Source: Thauera chlorobenzoica (GTDB taxonomy: Bacteria; Pseudomonadota; Gammaproteobacteria; Burkholderiales; Rhodocyclaceae). Taken from it: a DNA stretch of 64,000 nt. Within the stretch, counting starts at the first letter, position 1; every line of letters starts with the position of its first letter. Location: assembly GCF_001922305.1 (NCBI RefSeq), contig NZ_CP018839.1:1178001-1242000 (forward strand). The letters run 5' to 3'. This document shows, in pieces, positions 51,818 to 62,446 of this stretch. Under the pieces are notes generated by a model that ran no database searches, was not told where the DNA came from, and saw nothing but the letters and a program-made list of their open reading frames with translations. Both the position numbers and the translations under genes were made by a program.

Positions 51818-53986
51818 ATGAAAGTGAGCACTGAGCGCGACGACAACCGCCATGCCTGGCGTTTTTTCCGCTCCGGCGGGTTCGACCAGGTCCGCATCGA
51901 TACGGTGGACGACCTGCGTCATCTCGGCGAGCTCGACCAGAAGCTGTGGTCGGTGCTCGCCTGCCCGACCTCCGGGCTGGAGTTCGACAGCCGCACGCTG
52001 CAGCTGCTCGACACCGATGGCGACGGCCGCATCCGCGCCCCCGAAGTGATCGCCGCCGCGCGCTGGGTGTGTGCGGTGCTGAAGGATCCGGACGGGCTGT
52101 TCCGCAGCGCCGATGCGCTGCCGCTGGCCGCGATCGACAGCGCCCATCCCGAAGGTGGAAAGCTGCTGGCGACGGCGAAAAAGGCGCTGGCCTATCTCGG
52201 TAAACCCGAGGCCAGCGCAATCGCGGTGGCCGATCTTGCCGACACCACCCGCCTGTTCGCACCGGGGCACTTCAACGGCGACGGCATCGTCCCGGCCGAG
52301 CTTGCTGCCGCAACCACGTCCGATCCTGCACTGGTGAAGGCGGTCGGCCTCATCGTCGACACCCTGGGGAGGGTGGATGACCGCAGCGGGCAGCCGGGCG
52401 TCGACCAGGACCGCGCCGACGCCTTCTTCGCCGCGGCGCAGGCGGTGTCCGACTGGCATGCCCAGGCCGAAGCCGAGCCGCAGACCGTGCTGCCGCTGGG
52501 GGAGGCCACCGCCGAAGCTGCGGCGGTGTTCGAGGCGGTGCGTGCCAAGGTCGAGGACTACTTCACCCGCTGTCGCCTTGCCGCGTTCGATGGACGTGCC
52601 GCGACCGCGCTGAATCCGGCCGACGCGGTGTATGCGGAGCTATCCGTGCAGACCTTGGGGACCGATGCCGCGGGGGTTGCCGCGCTGGCGCTGGCGCGAG
52701 CCGCTCCGGGGCGGGCCCTGCCGCTGGGAGAGGGCCTCAACCCGGCCTGGGAGGGCCCGGTTGCCGCGCTGCAGGCGCGCGTGATCGAGCCCATCCTCGG
52801 TGCCCGTGCCGAGCTGTCGCAGGCCGAATGGCAGGACCTCGGCGCGCGCTTTGCCGCCTATCGCGCCTGGCAGGCGGCGAAGCCGGCCTCGCCGGTCGCC
52901 GCGATCGCTGCGGCCGAGCTGCGCGCGCTGCTCGAGGCGGGCGTGCATGCCCGGCTGAGCGCGCTGATCGCGCAGGACCGCGCCGCCGAGACGGCAGCGG
53001 CGCAGATCGACGCCCTCGAGCGCCTGGTGCGCTACCACCGCGACCTCGTCACCCTGCTGCGCAACTTCGTCACCCTCAGCGACTTCTACAACGCCGGCAA
53101 CAAGGCCATTTTCCAGGCCGGCACGCTGTACCTCGACCAGCGCAGCTGCGAGCTGTGCCTGCGCGTCGCCGACATGGGGCGGCATGCCGCGCTGGCGCCG
53201 CTGTCGGGTGCCTACCTGGTGTATTGCCAGTGCGTGCGCCAGGACGAGGCGCCGATCACCATCGTCGCCGCGATGACCGGCGGCGATGCCGACGAGATGA
53301 TGGTGCCCGGGCGCAACGGCGTGTTCTACGACCGCCTGGGGCGCGACTGGAACGCCAGCGTGGTCAAGGTGGTGGAAGCGCCGATCAGCGTGCGTCAGGC
53401 GTTCTGGTCGCCGTACAAGCGCGTCGGCCGCATGATTGGCGAGCAGCTCCAGAAGTTCGCCGCTTCGCGCGACAAGGCGGTCGAGGCGCGCGCCGCGGCC
53501 GGCGTCGCCGAAGCCGGGACGAAGGCCGAAGCTCCGGCGGCGGCGCAGGCCTTCGACATCGCCAAGTTCGCCGGCATCTTCGCCGCGATCGGGCTGGCGC
53601 TGGGGGCGATCGGCACCGCACTGGCGGCGGTCGCCACCGGCGTCCTGTCGCTGCCGGCGTGGCAGATGCCGCTGGTCGCGGTCGGCGTGCTGCTGCTGAT
53701 CTCGGGGCCGTCGATGCTGCTCGCCTGGCTCAAGTTGCGCCAGCGCAACCTCGGTCCGCTGCTCGACGCCAACGGCTGGGCGGTGAATACCCGGGCGCGG
53801 ATCAACATCCCGTTCGGCGCCGCGCTCACCGGAGTGGCGACGCTGCCGCCCGGAGCCTCGCGCGCGCTCGCCGATCCCTATGCCGAGCGGCAGCGCCCGT
53901 GGGGCACCTGGATGTTCCTGCTGATCGTCGTCGCGATCGCGCTTGCGCTGTGGCAGCAGGGCGTCTACGGCCACCTGCCGGGGTGA
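51818..53986 (+). CDS. Large EF-hand-bearing membrane protein, function unknown
   Basis: This 722-residue protein (from ATG 51818; ATG 51788 is an alternative and neither has a clear ribosome site) has a canonical EF-hand loop, D65-x-D67-x-D69-G-R-I with E76, and a degenerate second one near 151-161. The long helical middle region has a Cys pair (RSCELCLRV). At about 585-655 two helices are followed by a polar segment and a last helix (TWMFLLIVVAIALALW). No catalytic motif is recognised. It may be a calcium-responsive membrane protein. It stands alone, convergent with the TRIC-like gene. Confidence 0.75.
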   Translation: MKVSTERDDNRHAWRFFRSGGFDQVRIDTVDDLRHLGELDQKLWSVLACPTSGLEFDSRTLQLLDTDGDGRIRAPEVIAAARWVCAVLKDPDGLFRSADALPLAAIDSAHPEGGKLLATAKKALAYLGKPEASAIAVADLADTTRLFAPGHFNGDGIVPAELAAATTSDPALVKAVGLIVDTLGRVDDRSGQPGVDQDRADAFFAAAQAVSDWHAQAEAEPQTVLPLGEATAEAAAVFEAVRAKVEDYFTRCRLAAFDGRAATALNPADAVYAELSVQTLGTDAAGVAALALARAAPGRALPLGEGLNPAWEGPVAALQARVIEPILGARAELSQAEWQDLGARFAAYRAWQAAKPASPVAAIAAAELRALLEAGVHARLSALIAQDRAAETAAAQIDALERLVRYHRDLVTLLRNFVTLSDFYNAGNKAIFQAGTLYLDQRSCELCLRVADMGRHAALAPLSGAYLVYCQCVRQDEAPITIVAAMTGGDADEMMVPGRNGVFYDRLGRDWNASVVKVVEAPISVRQAFWSPYKRVGRMIGEQLQKFAASRDKAVEARAAAGVAEAGTKAEAPAAAQAFDIAKFAGIFAAIGLALGAIGTALAAVATGVLSLPAWQMPLVAVGVLLLISGPSMLLAWLKLRQRNLGPLLDANGWAVNTRARINIPFGAALTGVATLPPGASRALADPYAERQRPWGTWMFLLIVVAIALALWQQGVYGHLPG

Positions 53987-54025
53987 CACTGCGCCGGCGG
54001 CCCGCAGCGGTTCGGGCCGCCGGCG

Positions 54026-54658
54026 TCAGCTTCGCGCCTTGAACATCGGCAGGCGCCAGCCGAAGCGGATCGCGCACAGCCGCAGCGCCAGGGTCAGCGA
54101 ACCGCCGGCGAGCGCGGCCTGGCCGGGGCTGGTGCCGTGGGCCATCAGCCCGAGCAGGAGGAGGGCGCCGGCCCACGAGGCGGTGGCGTAGAGCTCGCCG
54201 GTGAACACCAGCGGCAGCTCGTTGCACAGCACGTCGCGGACGATGCCGCCAAACACTCCGGTGATCACCCCCATCAGGCTCGCCACCAGCCAGGGCGCAC
54301 CCAGCGCCAGCGCGGCCTGGGTGCCGGAGACGGTAAACAGCGCCAGGCCGAGCGCGTCTGGCAGCAGGAACAGGCGGGCGGGTAGGCGCACCAGGCGCAC
54401 CAGGGCGAAGGTCGCCAGGCCGGCGGCCATCGCCCCGATCAGGTAGCGCTGGTCGGCGATCCAGAACACCGCGCGGTCGAGCAGCAGGTCGCGCAGCGTG
54501 CCGCCGCCGAGCGCGGCGGCGAGGGCGACGACGACGATGCCGAACAGGTCGAAGGGCTTGCGCCCGGCGTCGAGCACGCCGGCCGCCGCCTGGGCGGCGA
54601 CGCCGGCGATGCCGATGCCGTAGACGAGGGATTCGATGCCTTCCATGGTGCGCAGCAT
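54026..54658 (-). CDS. TRIC/YadS (UPF0126) family membrane protein
   Basis: This 210-residue membrane protein has two similar three-helix halves, each with a GG-x-x-RD signature: GGGTLRDLLL and FGGIVRDVL. It is related to trimeric intracellular cation channels, and transport of glycine or ions has been reported for relatives. ATG 54658 is chosen over 54646 because an AGGAA-type stretch lies about 12 bases upstream. The C-terminal helix ends in a basic tail. Confidence 0.9.
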   Translation of the reverse strand: MLRTMEGIESLVYGIGIAGVAAQAAAGVLDAGRKPFDLFGIVVVALAAALGGGTLRDLLLDRAVFWIADQRYLIGAMAAGLATFALVRLVRLPARLFLLPDALGLALFTVSGTQAALALGAPWLVASLMGVITGVFGGIVRDVLCNELPLVFTGELYATASWAGALLLLGLMAHGTSPGQAALAGGSLTLALRLCAIRFGWRLPMFKARS

Positions 54659-54805
54659 GATACCGCCGTTCCTCGCTGGCGGTGCCCGCAGCGGGCCGCC
54701 CGGGACGGATCGGGAGTGCTCGGTGCCCGGCCGGCAGCCGATGCCGGTCATGCTAGAGTCCGCTTTTCCCGGGCGTTCGCCCGGATGCTCGACCGAGGAC
54801 AACGC

Positions 54806-55780
54806 ATGCCGATTCCCGCCTCCTTCCGCGGCCGCTTCCGCGTGCCAGCGATCGCCGCGCCGATGTTCCTGGTTTCCGGCCCGGAGCTGGTGATCGGTGC
54901 CTGCCGGGCTGGAGTGGCGGGCACCTTTCCCGCCCTCAACGCCCGTCCCGCCGCCGAACTCGACGGCTGGCTCGCGCGCATCGGCGCCGAACTCGCCGCC
55001 CACGACCGCGACCATCCCGGGGCGCCGAGCGCGCCCTACGGCATCAACCTGATCCTGCATCGGTCCAATCCGCGCCTGGCAGAGGACCTGGCGACCATCG
55101 TGCGCCACCGGGTGCCGCTGGTGATCACCAGCCTCGGCCATCCCGGCGAAGTGGTGAACGCCGTGCACCGCTACGGCGGGGTGGTGTTTTCCGACGTCAT
55201 CCATGCCGAGCATGCGCGCAAGGCGATCGAGGCCGGCGTCGACGGCATCATCGCGGTGTCGGCCGGTGCCGGCGGTCATGCCGGCACGCAGAGCCTGGTG
55301 AGCCTGGTCCGCGAGATCCGTGCCTTCTGGGACGGGACCCTGGTCGCCGCCGGCAGCATCGCGGACGGTGCCGCGATCCGTGCCGCCGAAGTGCTGGGGG
55401 CGGATTTCGCCTACATGGGCACCCGCTTCATCGCCACCCGCGAGGCGCTCGCCCCGGAGGCCTACAAGCAGATGCTGGTCGAGTGCGGGGCATCCGCCAT
55501 CGTTTATACCGACGCCATTTCCGGGACCAACGCCAACTACCTGTGGCCGAGCCTGGAGCAGGCCGGCTTCGCGCGCGAGGCGCTGGTCGCCGGGACGGCC
55601 AAGGGTACGCTCCACGATCTCGGCAGCGAGGCCCGGGCATGGCGTGACGTGTGGAGTGCGGGGCAGGGCGTGGCCAGCATCGACGACGTTGTGCCGGTCG
55701 CCGCGCTGGTGGAGCGGCTCGCCGCCGAGTACCAGCGCGCCTGTGCCCTGCCGCCCAGCGCGGCGCTGCGCGGGCGCTGA
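54806..55780 (+). CDS. Nitronate monooxygenase/2-nitropropane dioxygenase-type flavoenzyme
   Basis: This 324-residue TIM-barrel FMN enzyme has RVPAIAAPMFLVSGPELV at the start, HRYGGVVFSDVIHAEHA, and GIIAVSAGAGGHAGTQ, in which the His is the catalytic base of nitronate monooxygenases. FAYMGTRFIATREA completes the FMN site. GAGGAC at 54795-54800 supports ATG 54806. It is divergent from the TRIC-like gene and convergent with the activator gene. Confidence 0.88.
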   Translation: MPIPASFRGRFRVPAIAAPMFLVSGPELVIGACRAGVAGTFPALNARPAAELDGWLARIGAELAAHDRDHPGAPSAPYGINLILHRSNPRLAEDLATIVRHRVPLVITSLGHPGEVVNAVHRYGGVVFSDVIHAEHARKAIEAGVDGIIAVSAGAGGHAGTQSLVSLVREIRAFWDGTLVAAGSIADGAAIRAAEVLGADFAYMGTRFIATREALAPEAYKQMLVECGASAIVYTDAISGTNANYLWPSLEQAGFAREALVAGTAKGTLHDLGSEARAWRDVWSAGQGVASIDDVVPVAALVERLAAEYQRACALPPSAALRGR

Positions 55781-55784
55781 GCGT

Positions 55785-57674
55785 TCAGCTCCGCCCCAGG
55801 CGGCGGTACAGCGTGCTGCGGCTGATGCCAAGCGCGCGCGCGGCGGCGCTGGCGTTGCCGCCGTGGCGCGCGAGCGCGGCATGCACCGCGTCGTCGCGCC
55901 CGGCCGACGGGGCGGCGTCGCGCAGGGTGGCGGGGAGGTGCTCCGCGGTCAGCAGGGTGCCGTCATCGACCAGCGCGAGCAGGGTGCGCAGCAGGTTGTC
56001 GAGCTGGCGCAGGTTGCCCGGCCACGGGTAAGCGCGGATGAAGGCGGCGAGCGCCGGCGACAGCGTGATGGCGCGCGGCGCGGCGCCGTGCGCGGCGAGC
56101 AGCGCGGCGGCGATCTGCGCCACGTCGCCGCGCTCGCGCAGCGGCGGCAGACGCAGCGGGTAATGGCCGAGGCGGTAATAGAGATCGGCACGGAAGCGCC
56201 CGGCGGCGACTTCCTGGGCGAGGTCGCGATGGGTCGCGGCGACGATGCGCACGTCCACCCGCTGGCCCGCGCCGCCGCCCAGCGGCTGCACCACGCGCTC
56301 CTGCAGCACCCGCAGCAGGCGGGCCTGCAGGCTTGCCGGCATGTCGCCGATCTCGTCGAGGAACAGCACGCCGCCGTCGGCCTCGCGCAGGCGGCCCTTG
56401 CTGCCCTGGCGGCGGGCGCCGGTGAACGCGCCTTCCTCGTAGCCGAACAGTTCCGACTCGATCAGCCCTTCCGGGATCGCCGCGCAGTTCACCGCCACCA
56501 GCGGCTGGCGGTGGCGGCTGCCGGCGGCGTGCAGCGCCTGCACGAAGCGCTCCTTGCCGACCCCGGTCTCGCCCAGCAGCAGCACCGGAATGTCGGCTTC
56601 GAGCAGGCGGCGCGCGGTGTCGAGCAGGCCCGCGGGGAGGCCGACGTCGGCCACCGCCGTTGCTCCTGCCAAGGCGGCGGGCCGGCGCGGCGGCTCTGGC
56701 CGCATCGCCGTGGCCGCGGCGGCAGTAGGTGGCGGGGGCGGATGCGCCGCCTCGCGCGGGAGCGGGTCGAGGCCGGTGCGGACGGGCAGCAGTTGCGCCG
56801 AGAACAGCTCGCCGCCGTGGCGCAGCGAGGCGACATGGATGCCGTGGCGGCTGAGCCAGTGTTCCAGGCTCTGTTCGCACAACTGCGCGAAGCGCAGCCG
56901 CCCCAGCGCCGTCCAGTCGAGCCCGAGCGCAGCGAGGGCCGCGCGGCTGGCTGCGCGCAGCACGCCGTCGTCGTCGAAGCCGAGCCGGCCGCAGCGCGGG
57001 GTGGCGAGCAGCGCCGGGTCGGCGGCGAGGCGCAGTTCGTGGAGGCGGGCGGCGTGGCGGTCGAACAGGCCGTGCTCGATCCGGCGCACCGCGGCCTCGA
57101 CCTGCAGGCGGTGGGCGTCGTGCAGCCGCCGTGGCTGGCCGGAGACGTCGATCACGCCGAGCAGATGCCCCTGCGCGTCGTGGATCGCCTGTGCGGTGCA
57201 CGACAGCTGCCGGTTGCGTTCGAGGAAGTGCTCGGCGCCGCGCACGGTGGCCGCGCCGAGCACGAGCGCGGTGCCGATCGCGTTGGTGCCGCGCACGTCC
57301 TCGCGCCAGTCCATGCCCGGCGCCAGCGCGACCCGTTCGGCGCGGTCGAGAAAGTCCGGATGGCCCATGCGCTCGAGGATCAGCCCGCCGTGGTCGGCGA
57401 CGATGACGACGTGGCCGTCGTCGAGCACGCCGTCGAACAGGGCGTCGATCGCCGGGCGTGCCCGCTGCAGCCAGTCGGCGTTCTCCTCGCGGCGGGCGGC
57501 GAGCTCGGTTTCGGCGAGCCGTGACGGCGGCCGCCAGCGCCCGACGTCCAGTCCCAGCCCCTGGCAGCGGCGCCACGAATGCAGGATCGGCTCGGGCACG
57601 CTGCGCGCCGACACGTCGTCACCGTCGAGAAAACGGCGGCGGGCTTCGGCAAGGGGGAGGGGCGGGGGCGTCAT
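55785..57674 (-). CDS. Sigma-54-dependent activator, AcoR-like
   Basis: This 629-residue enhancer-binding protein has an N-terminal GAF-type sensor (about 70-220), an AAA+ domain and a C-terminal Fis-type helix-turn-helix (GGNASAAARALGISRSTLYRRL). The AAA+ domain has Walker A GETGVGKE and GYEEGAFTGARR (the GAFTGA loop), plus FLDEIGDMPASLQ. ATG 57674 is the conserved start; two palindromes lie 16-48 bp upstream of it. It is divergent from aldB-yiaY and most likely activates them; AcoR relatives sense acetoin or alcohol metabolites. Confidence 0.93.
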   Translation of the reverse strand: MTPPPLPLAEARRRFLDGDDVSARSVPEPILHSWRRCQGLGLDVGRWRPPSRLAETELAARREENADWLQRARPAIDALFDGVLDDGHVVIVADHGGLILERMGHPDFLDRAERVALAPGMDWREDVRGTNAIGTALVLGAATVRGAEHFLERNRQLSCTAQAIHDAQGHLLGVIDVSGQPRRLHDAHRLQVEAAVRRIEHGLFDRHAARLHELRLAADPALLATPRCGRLGFDDDGVLRAASRAALAALGLDWTALGRLRFAQLCEQSLEHWLSRHGIHVASLRHGGELFSAQLLPVRTGLDPLPREAAHPPPPPTAAAATAMRPEPPRRPAALAGATAVADVGLPAGLLDTARRLLEADIPVLLLGETGVGKERFVQALHAAGSRHRQPLVAVNCAAIPEGLIESELFGYEEGAFTGARRQGSKGRLREADGGVLFLDEIGDMPASLQARLLRVLQERVVQPLGGGAGQRVDVRIVAATHRDLAQEVAAGRFRADLYYRLGHYPLRLPPLRERGDVAQIAAALLAAHGAAPRAITLSPALAAFIRAYPWPGNLRQLDNLLRTLLALVDDGTLLTAEHLPATLRDAAPSAGRDDAVHAALARHGGNASAAARALGISRSTLYRRLGRS

Positions 57675-57689
57675 CGGTGCTGCTCCGGG

Positions 57690-57701
57690 TGTCGCGCGAC
57701 A
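57690..57701. promoter_or_regulatory. Activator site 1 (TGTCGC/GCGACA palindrome)
   Basis: TGTCGCGCGACA is a perfect palindrome with abutting TGTCGC and GCGACA halves, 16 bp upstream of the activator start and 172 bp from the -24 element of aldB. Sites with these halves are typical of AcoR-like activators. Confidence 0.7.
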
Positions 57702-57722
57702 GGTGTCGCGGGCCGCGACACC
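57702..57722. promoter_or_regulatory. Activator site 2 (TGTCGC-N5-GCGACA palindrome)
   Basis: The 21-bp dyad has TGTCGC at 57704-57709 and GCGACA at 57715-57720 with a 5-bp centre, and is symmetric at every pair but the central base. It directly abuts site 1, so two dimers could bind side by side. Confidence 0.72.
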
Positions 57723-57873
57723 TGCGGGAAGGTCGTCGGCCCGATTATGCGCCGCCGCCCGTCCGAGTGCGGCGGCGGAAATAAGGCAGTTTTTCTGCGG
57801 CGCAATAATTTTCTCCAGACAAATCCGACGGTAAAGGCGTACAGCGATGTTGCGCTGCAGGAGGCTGGGCGGC

Positions 57874-57889
57874 TGGCACGGTCCATGCA
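57874..57889 (+). promoter_or_regulatory. Sigma-54 promoter of aldB-yiaY
   Basis: TGGCACGGTCCATGCA matches TGGCAC-N5-TTGCA with one mismatch. GG (57875-57876) and GC (57887-57888) are exactly 10 bp apart. It is 48 bp before the aldB start and about 150 bp from the activator sites, an ordinary enhancer distance. Confidence 0.82.
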
Positions 57890-57937
57890 TTGTCTTGTCT
57901 ACATCCGCAGGGATGCAATAACCACAGGAGGAAGATG

Positions 57938-59452
<1,515 letters not shown>

Positions 59453-59590
59453 ACGTCGCGCCCCGCCTTTCCCCGTCGGTGGCGCCCGGCATCTGCCGGT
59501 CGCGGGCGCCGGCTGCAGGGCGGGGGCACGATCCCGCTGCATTCCCGACACCAGACTGCTGTCCAGATCCCATCCAAAGGAAACCCGATC

Positions 59591-60742
59591 ATGAGCACGA
59601 CCACTTTCTTCATTCCCCCCGTCAACCTGATGGGCGCCGGCTGCCTCGCCGAGGCGGTGAGCGCAATCCGCGGCTACGGCTTTCGCCACGCCCTGATCGT
59701 CACCGATGCCGGCCTCGCCCGCGCCGGCGTCGCCGCCAAGGTCGCGGGCCTGCTCGCCGCGCACGACATCCAGGCGACGGTGTTCGACGGTGCGCAGCCG
59801 AACCCGACCGTCGCCAACGTCGACGCCGGGCTCGCGCTGCTGCGCGCCAAGGGCTGCGACTGCGTGATCTCGCTCGGCGGCGGCTCGCCGCACGACTGCG
59901 CCAAGGGCATCGCGCTGGTGGCGGCCAACGGCGGGCGGATCGGCGACTACGAGGGTGTCGACAAGTCGGCCAGGCCCCAGCTGGCGCTGATCGCGATCAA
60001 CACCACCGCCGGCACCGCGAGCGAGATGACGCGCTTTTGCATCATCACCGACGAGGCGCGCCACATCAAGATGGCGATCGTCGACCGCAACGTCACCCCG
60101 ATCCTGTCGGTCAACGACCCCTCGCTGATGCTCGCCAAGCCGGCGGCGCTGACCGCCGCCACCGGCATGGACGCGCTCACCCACGCGGTCGAGGCCTACG
60201 TGTCCACCGCGGCGACGCCGATCACCGACGCCTGCGCGCTGAAGGCGGTGGCCCTGATCGCGGCCAACCTGCGCCGCGCCGTGGCCGACGGCCAGGACCT
60301 CGAAGCGCGCGAACAGATGGCCTACGCCCAGTTCCTCGCCGGGATGGCGTTCAACAACGCCTCGCTCGGCTACGTCCATGCAATGGCGCACCAACTCGGC
60401 GGCTTCTACGATCTGCCGCACGGAGTGTGCAACGCGGTGCTGCTGCCCCACGTCGAGGCGTTCAACGCTCCCGTCGCTGCCGCCCGCCTGGCCGAGGTCG
60501 CGCGCGCGATGGGGGCCGAGCTCGGCGGGCTCGACGAGGCCGCCGGTGCCGAGCGCTGCCTTGCCGAGATCCGCCGGCTTGCCGCCGACGTCGGCATTCC
60601 GGCCGGGCTCACCCAGCTCGGGGTCAAGGCCGGGGACATCCCGACCCTTGCCGCCAACGCGCTCAAGGACGCCTGCGGGCTGACCAACCCGCGCCCGGCG
60701 AGCCAGGCCGAGATCGAAGCGATCTTCCGCGGCGCGCTGTAA
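59591..60742 (+). CDS. yiaY: Iron-containing alcohol dehydrogenase (YiaY-like)
   Basis: This 383-residue type III alcohol dehydrogenase has the NAD motif [16 protein letters not shown] and metal ligands in D-x3-H ([11 protein letters not shown]) and two His around [18 protein letters not shown]. It is the same length as E. coli YiaY and very similar throughout. It should convert ethanol or a related alcohol to the aldehyde consumed by aldB upstream. The 138-bp gap to aldB has no obvious promoter, so the two are probably one operon. Confidence 0.94.
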   Translation: MSTTTFFIPPVNLMGAGCLAEAVSAIRGYGFRHALIVTDAGLARAGVAAKVAGLLAAHDIQATVFDGAQPNPTVANVDAGLALLRAKGCDCVISLGGGSPHDCAKGIALVAANGGRIGDYEGVDKSARPQLALIAINTTAGTASEMTRFCIITDEARHIKMAIVDRNVTPILSVNDPSLMLAKPAALTAATGMDALTHAVEAYVSTAATPITDACALKAVALIAANLRRAVADGQDLEAREQMAYAQFLAGMAFNNASLGYVHAMAHQLGGFYDLPHGVCNAVLLPHVEAFNAPVAAARLAEVARAMGAELGGLDEAAGAERCLAEIRRLAADVGIPAGLTQLGVKAGDIPTLAANALKDACGLTNPRPASQAEIEAIFRGAL

Positions 60743-60750
60743 CGAAGCAA

Positions 60751-60785
60751 CCGGTCCTGGGCGCTCTGCCGCCGCCCAGGACCGG
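60751..60785 (+). terminator. Hairpin after yiaY
   Basis: The perfect 12-bp stem CCGGTCCTGGGC / GCCCAGGACCGG with an 11-base loop begins 8 bp after the yiaY stop. The U-run is absent, so termination strength is uncertain. Confidence 0.6.
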
Positions 60786-60930
60786 CCTGGGGCTGGGCGT
60801 TCTCCTTGCCGGTAGGGGAGCGGGCGCAGCGGCGGTTGCGTGGTCTTCGCGCTTGCTTCTGGTGCGCGGGCGGCCGATAGTACGGGCTTGGGAGTGTTTT
60901 TCCCGTCGTTTTTCGGAGCTTGTCCCACCC

Positions 60931-61155
60931 ATGAGTGCCTGGAGCTGTCCTCACGATCTGAACGGTATCTGCCAGCGCGTGCGCGGCGCGATCTGCTCGC
61001 CCGGCATGCGCGGTTGCGAACTCGAAGGCAAGGTGCGTTTTGCCCGCGACGAGATGAATCAGCCACGCAAGCCGGTGAAGGCGTCAGCGGTCGAGCCCGA
61101 GCCGGTGCGCAAGGCCAACGCCTCCGCCGCACCCCGCCGCCGCCTGCCGTTCTGA
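60931..61155 (+). CDS. Small Cys-rich protein, function unknown
   Basis: This 74-residue ORF starts MSAWSCPHDLNGICQRV. Four Cys (C6, C14, C22, C29) in the first 30 residues are spaced like a zinc or iron-sulfur knuckle. The tail is Lys/Arg/Pro/Ala-rich and basic, ending RRRLPF. The start codon is ATG 60931 with a weak GGAG 12 bases upstream. It is convergent with mutY (21-bp gap), which supports a real gene. I do not recognise a family. Confidence 0.6.
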   Translation: MSAWSCPHDLNGICQRVRGAICSPGMRGCELEGKVRFARDEMNQPRKPVKASAVEPEPVRKANASAAPRRRLPF

Positions 61156-61175
61156 AGCGGAATTCCGCTGCGCCG

Positions 61176-62264
61176 TCAGCGCGGCGATGAGACTGCGCTG
61201 CTTGCGCAACACAGCTCGATGCCGGCGACGGCATCGAGGATCTTGCGCACCGCGGCCGGCAGCGCCGCCTGTTCAAGGGTTGCGAACGCCTGCCAGTGCA
61301 GGGCGTCATCGTCGGCTGCTGCCACCGCAGCGAGGGAGGTCGCGCGCAGCAGCACCGGCTGGATGTCGAGTGTGAAATGGGTGAACGTATGGGTCAGCGG
61401 CGCCAGCGGGTCGCCCTCGACGCAGGCGAGGCCGGTGCGTCCACGCACCCAGGTGGCGGGATCTGCCGCATCCGCGGGAATTTCCGGCAGGGCGAGCAGG
61501 CCGCCCCAGATGCCGGCCGGCGGTCGCCGCTCGAGCAGGACTTCGCCGCCGCAGACCAGTACCGCGAAGCGCGCACTGCGCCGCGGCACCGCCTTTTTCG
61601 GCCGGGCGGCGGGCAGCTCGGCGGTGCGTCCGCTGCGCCGGGCGATGCAGTCGTCGTGGAATGGGCAGCGCGTGCAGGCCGGCCGGGTGCGGGTGCATAC
61701 GGTGGCGCCGAGGTCCATCTGGGCCTGGATGTAGCGCCCGGGCTCGGGTTCCGGGAGCAGCGACTCGGCCAGCACCCATAGGCGGCTTTCCACCGCCTTG
61801 TCGCCGGGAAAACCCTCGATGCCGAAGAGCCGGCACAGCACGCGCTTGACGTTGCCATCGAGGATCGCGCCACGCTCGCCGTAGGCAAAGGCGGCGATCG
61901 CCGCCGCGGTCGAGCGGCCGACGCCGGGCAGGGTGGCGATCGCCGCCGCAGTGCGCGGGAAAACACCGCCGTGCTCCGTCATCACCACCTGTGCGGCGCG
62001 GTGCAGATTGCGTGCGCGGGCGTAGTAGCCGAGGCCGCTCCACAGCGCCATGACGTCTTCGACCGGCGCCGCTGCGAGACTGGCGAGGTCGGGGAGGCGC
62101 GCGAGGAAACGCTGGTAGTAGGGAATCACGGTGTCGACCCGGGTCTGCTGCAGCATGATCTCCGACAGCCAGATGCGGTAGGGGTCATGCCCGCCCTGCC
62201 AGGGCAGGTCGTGGCGGCCGTGTTTGCGCTGCCAGGCGAGGAGGCGGGGGGCGAATTCGCTCAT
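61176..62264 (-). CDS. mutY: A/G-specific adenine glycosylase MutY
   Basis: This 362-residue enzyme removes adenine mispaired with 8-oxoguanine. Helix-hairpin-helix LPGVGRSTAAAIAAFAYGE contains the catalytic region, with Asp in GAILDGNVKRVLCRLFG. The 4Fe-4S cluster Cys are C-x6-C-x2-C-x5-C (CTRTRPACTRCPFHDDC). A C-terminal Nudix-like domain (from about 230) recognises oxoG. ATG 62264 is the conserved start. Together with the SMUG1-type enzyme it marks good base-excision repair coverage. Confidence 0.95.
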   Translation of the reverse strand: MSEFAPRLLAWQRKHGRHDLPWQGGHDPYRIWLSEIMLQQTRVDTVIPYYQRFLARLPDLASLAAAPVEDVMALWSGLGYYARARNLHRAAQVVMTEHGGVFPRTAAAIATLPGVGRSTAAAIAAFAYGERGAILDGNVKRVLCRLFGIEGFPGDKAVESRLWVLAESLLPEPEPGRYIQAQMDLGATVCTRTRPACTRCPFHDDCIARRSGRTAELPAARPKKAVPRRSARFAVLVCGGEVLLERRPPAGIWGGLLALPEIPADAADPATWVRGRTGLACVEGDPLAPLTHTFTHFTLDIQPVLLRATSLAAVAAADDDALHWQAFATLEQAALPAAVRKILDAVAGIELCCASSAVSSPR

Positions 62265-62446
62265 GTTGCGGTTTTCCCAGTATTTTTCTGCGCGGCGGGA
62301 GACGCCTCCGAGGCCGGCGGGTGATGCTCGAAGGATTCGACCCTGGGGGTGTGCCGGGTGACCTCGACGTCCGGGGGACGGCCGGTGATAATCGACGCCT
62401 CGATCGCACAACCCTGAAGCGCGGACCGACCGCGACCGTTTCTCAT

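Noticed and set aside
55320..57524. A 734-codon plus-strand frame opposite the sigma-54 activator
   Set aside because: Shadow frame. The activator has GAFTGA and Walker motifs on the minus strand.
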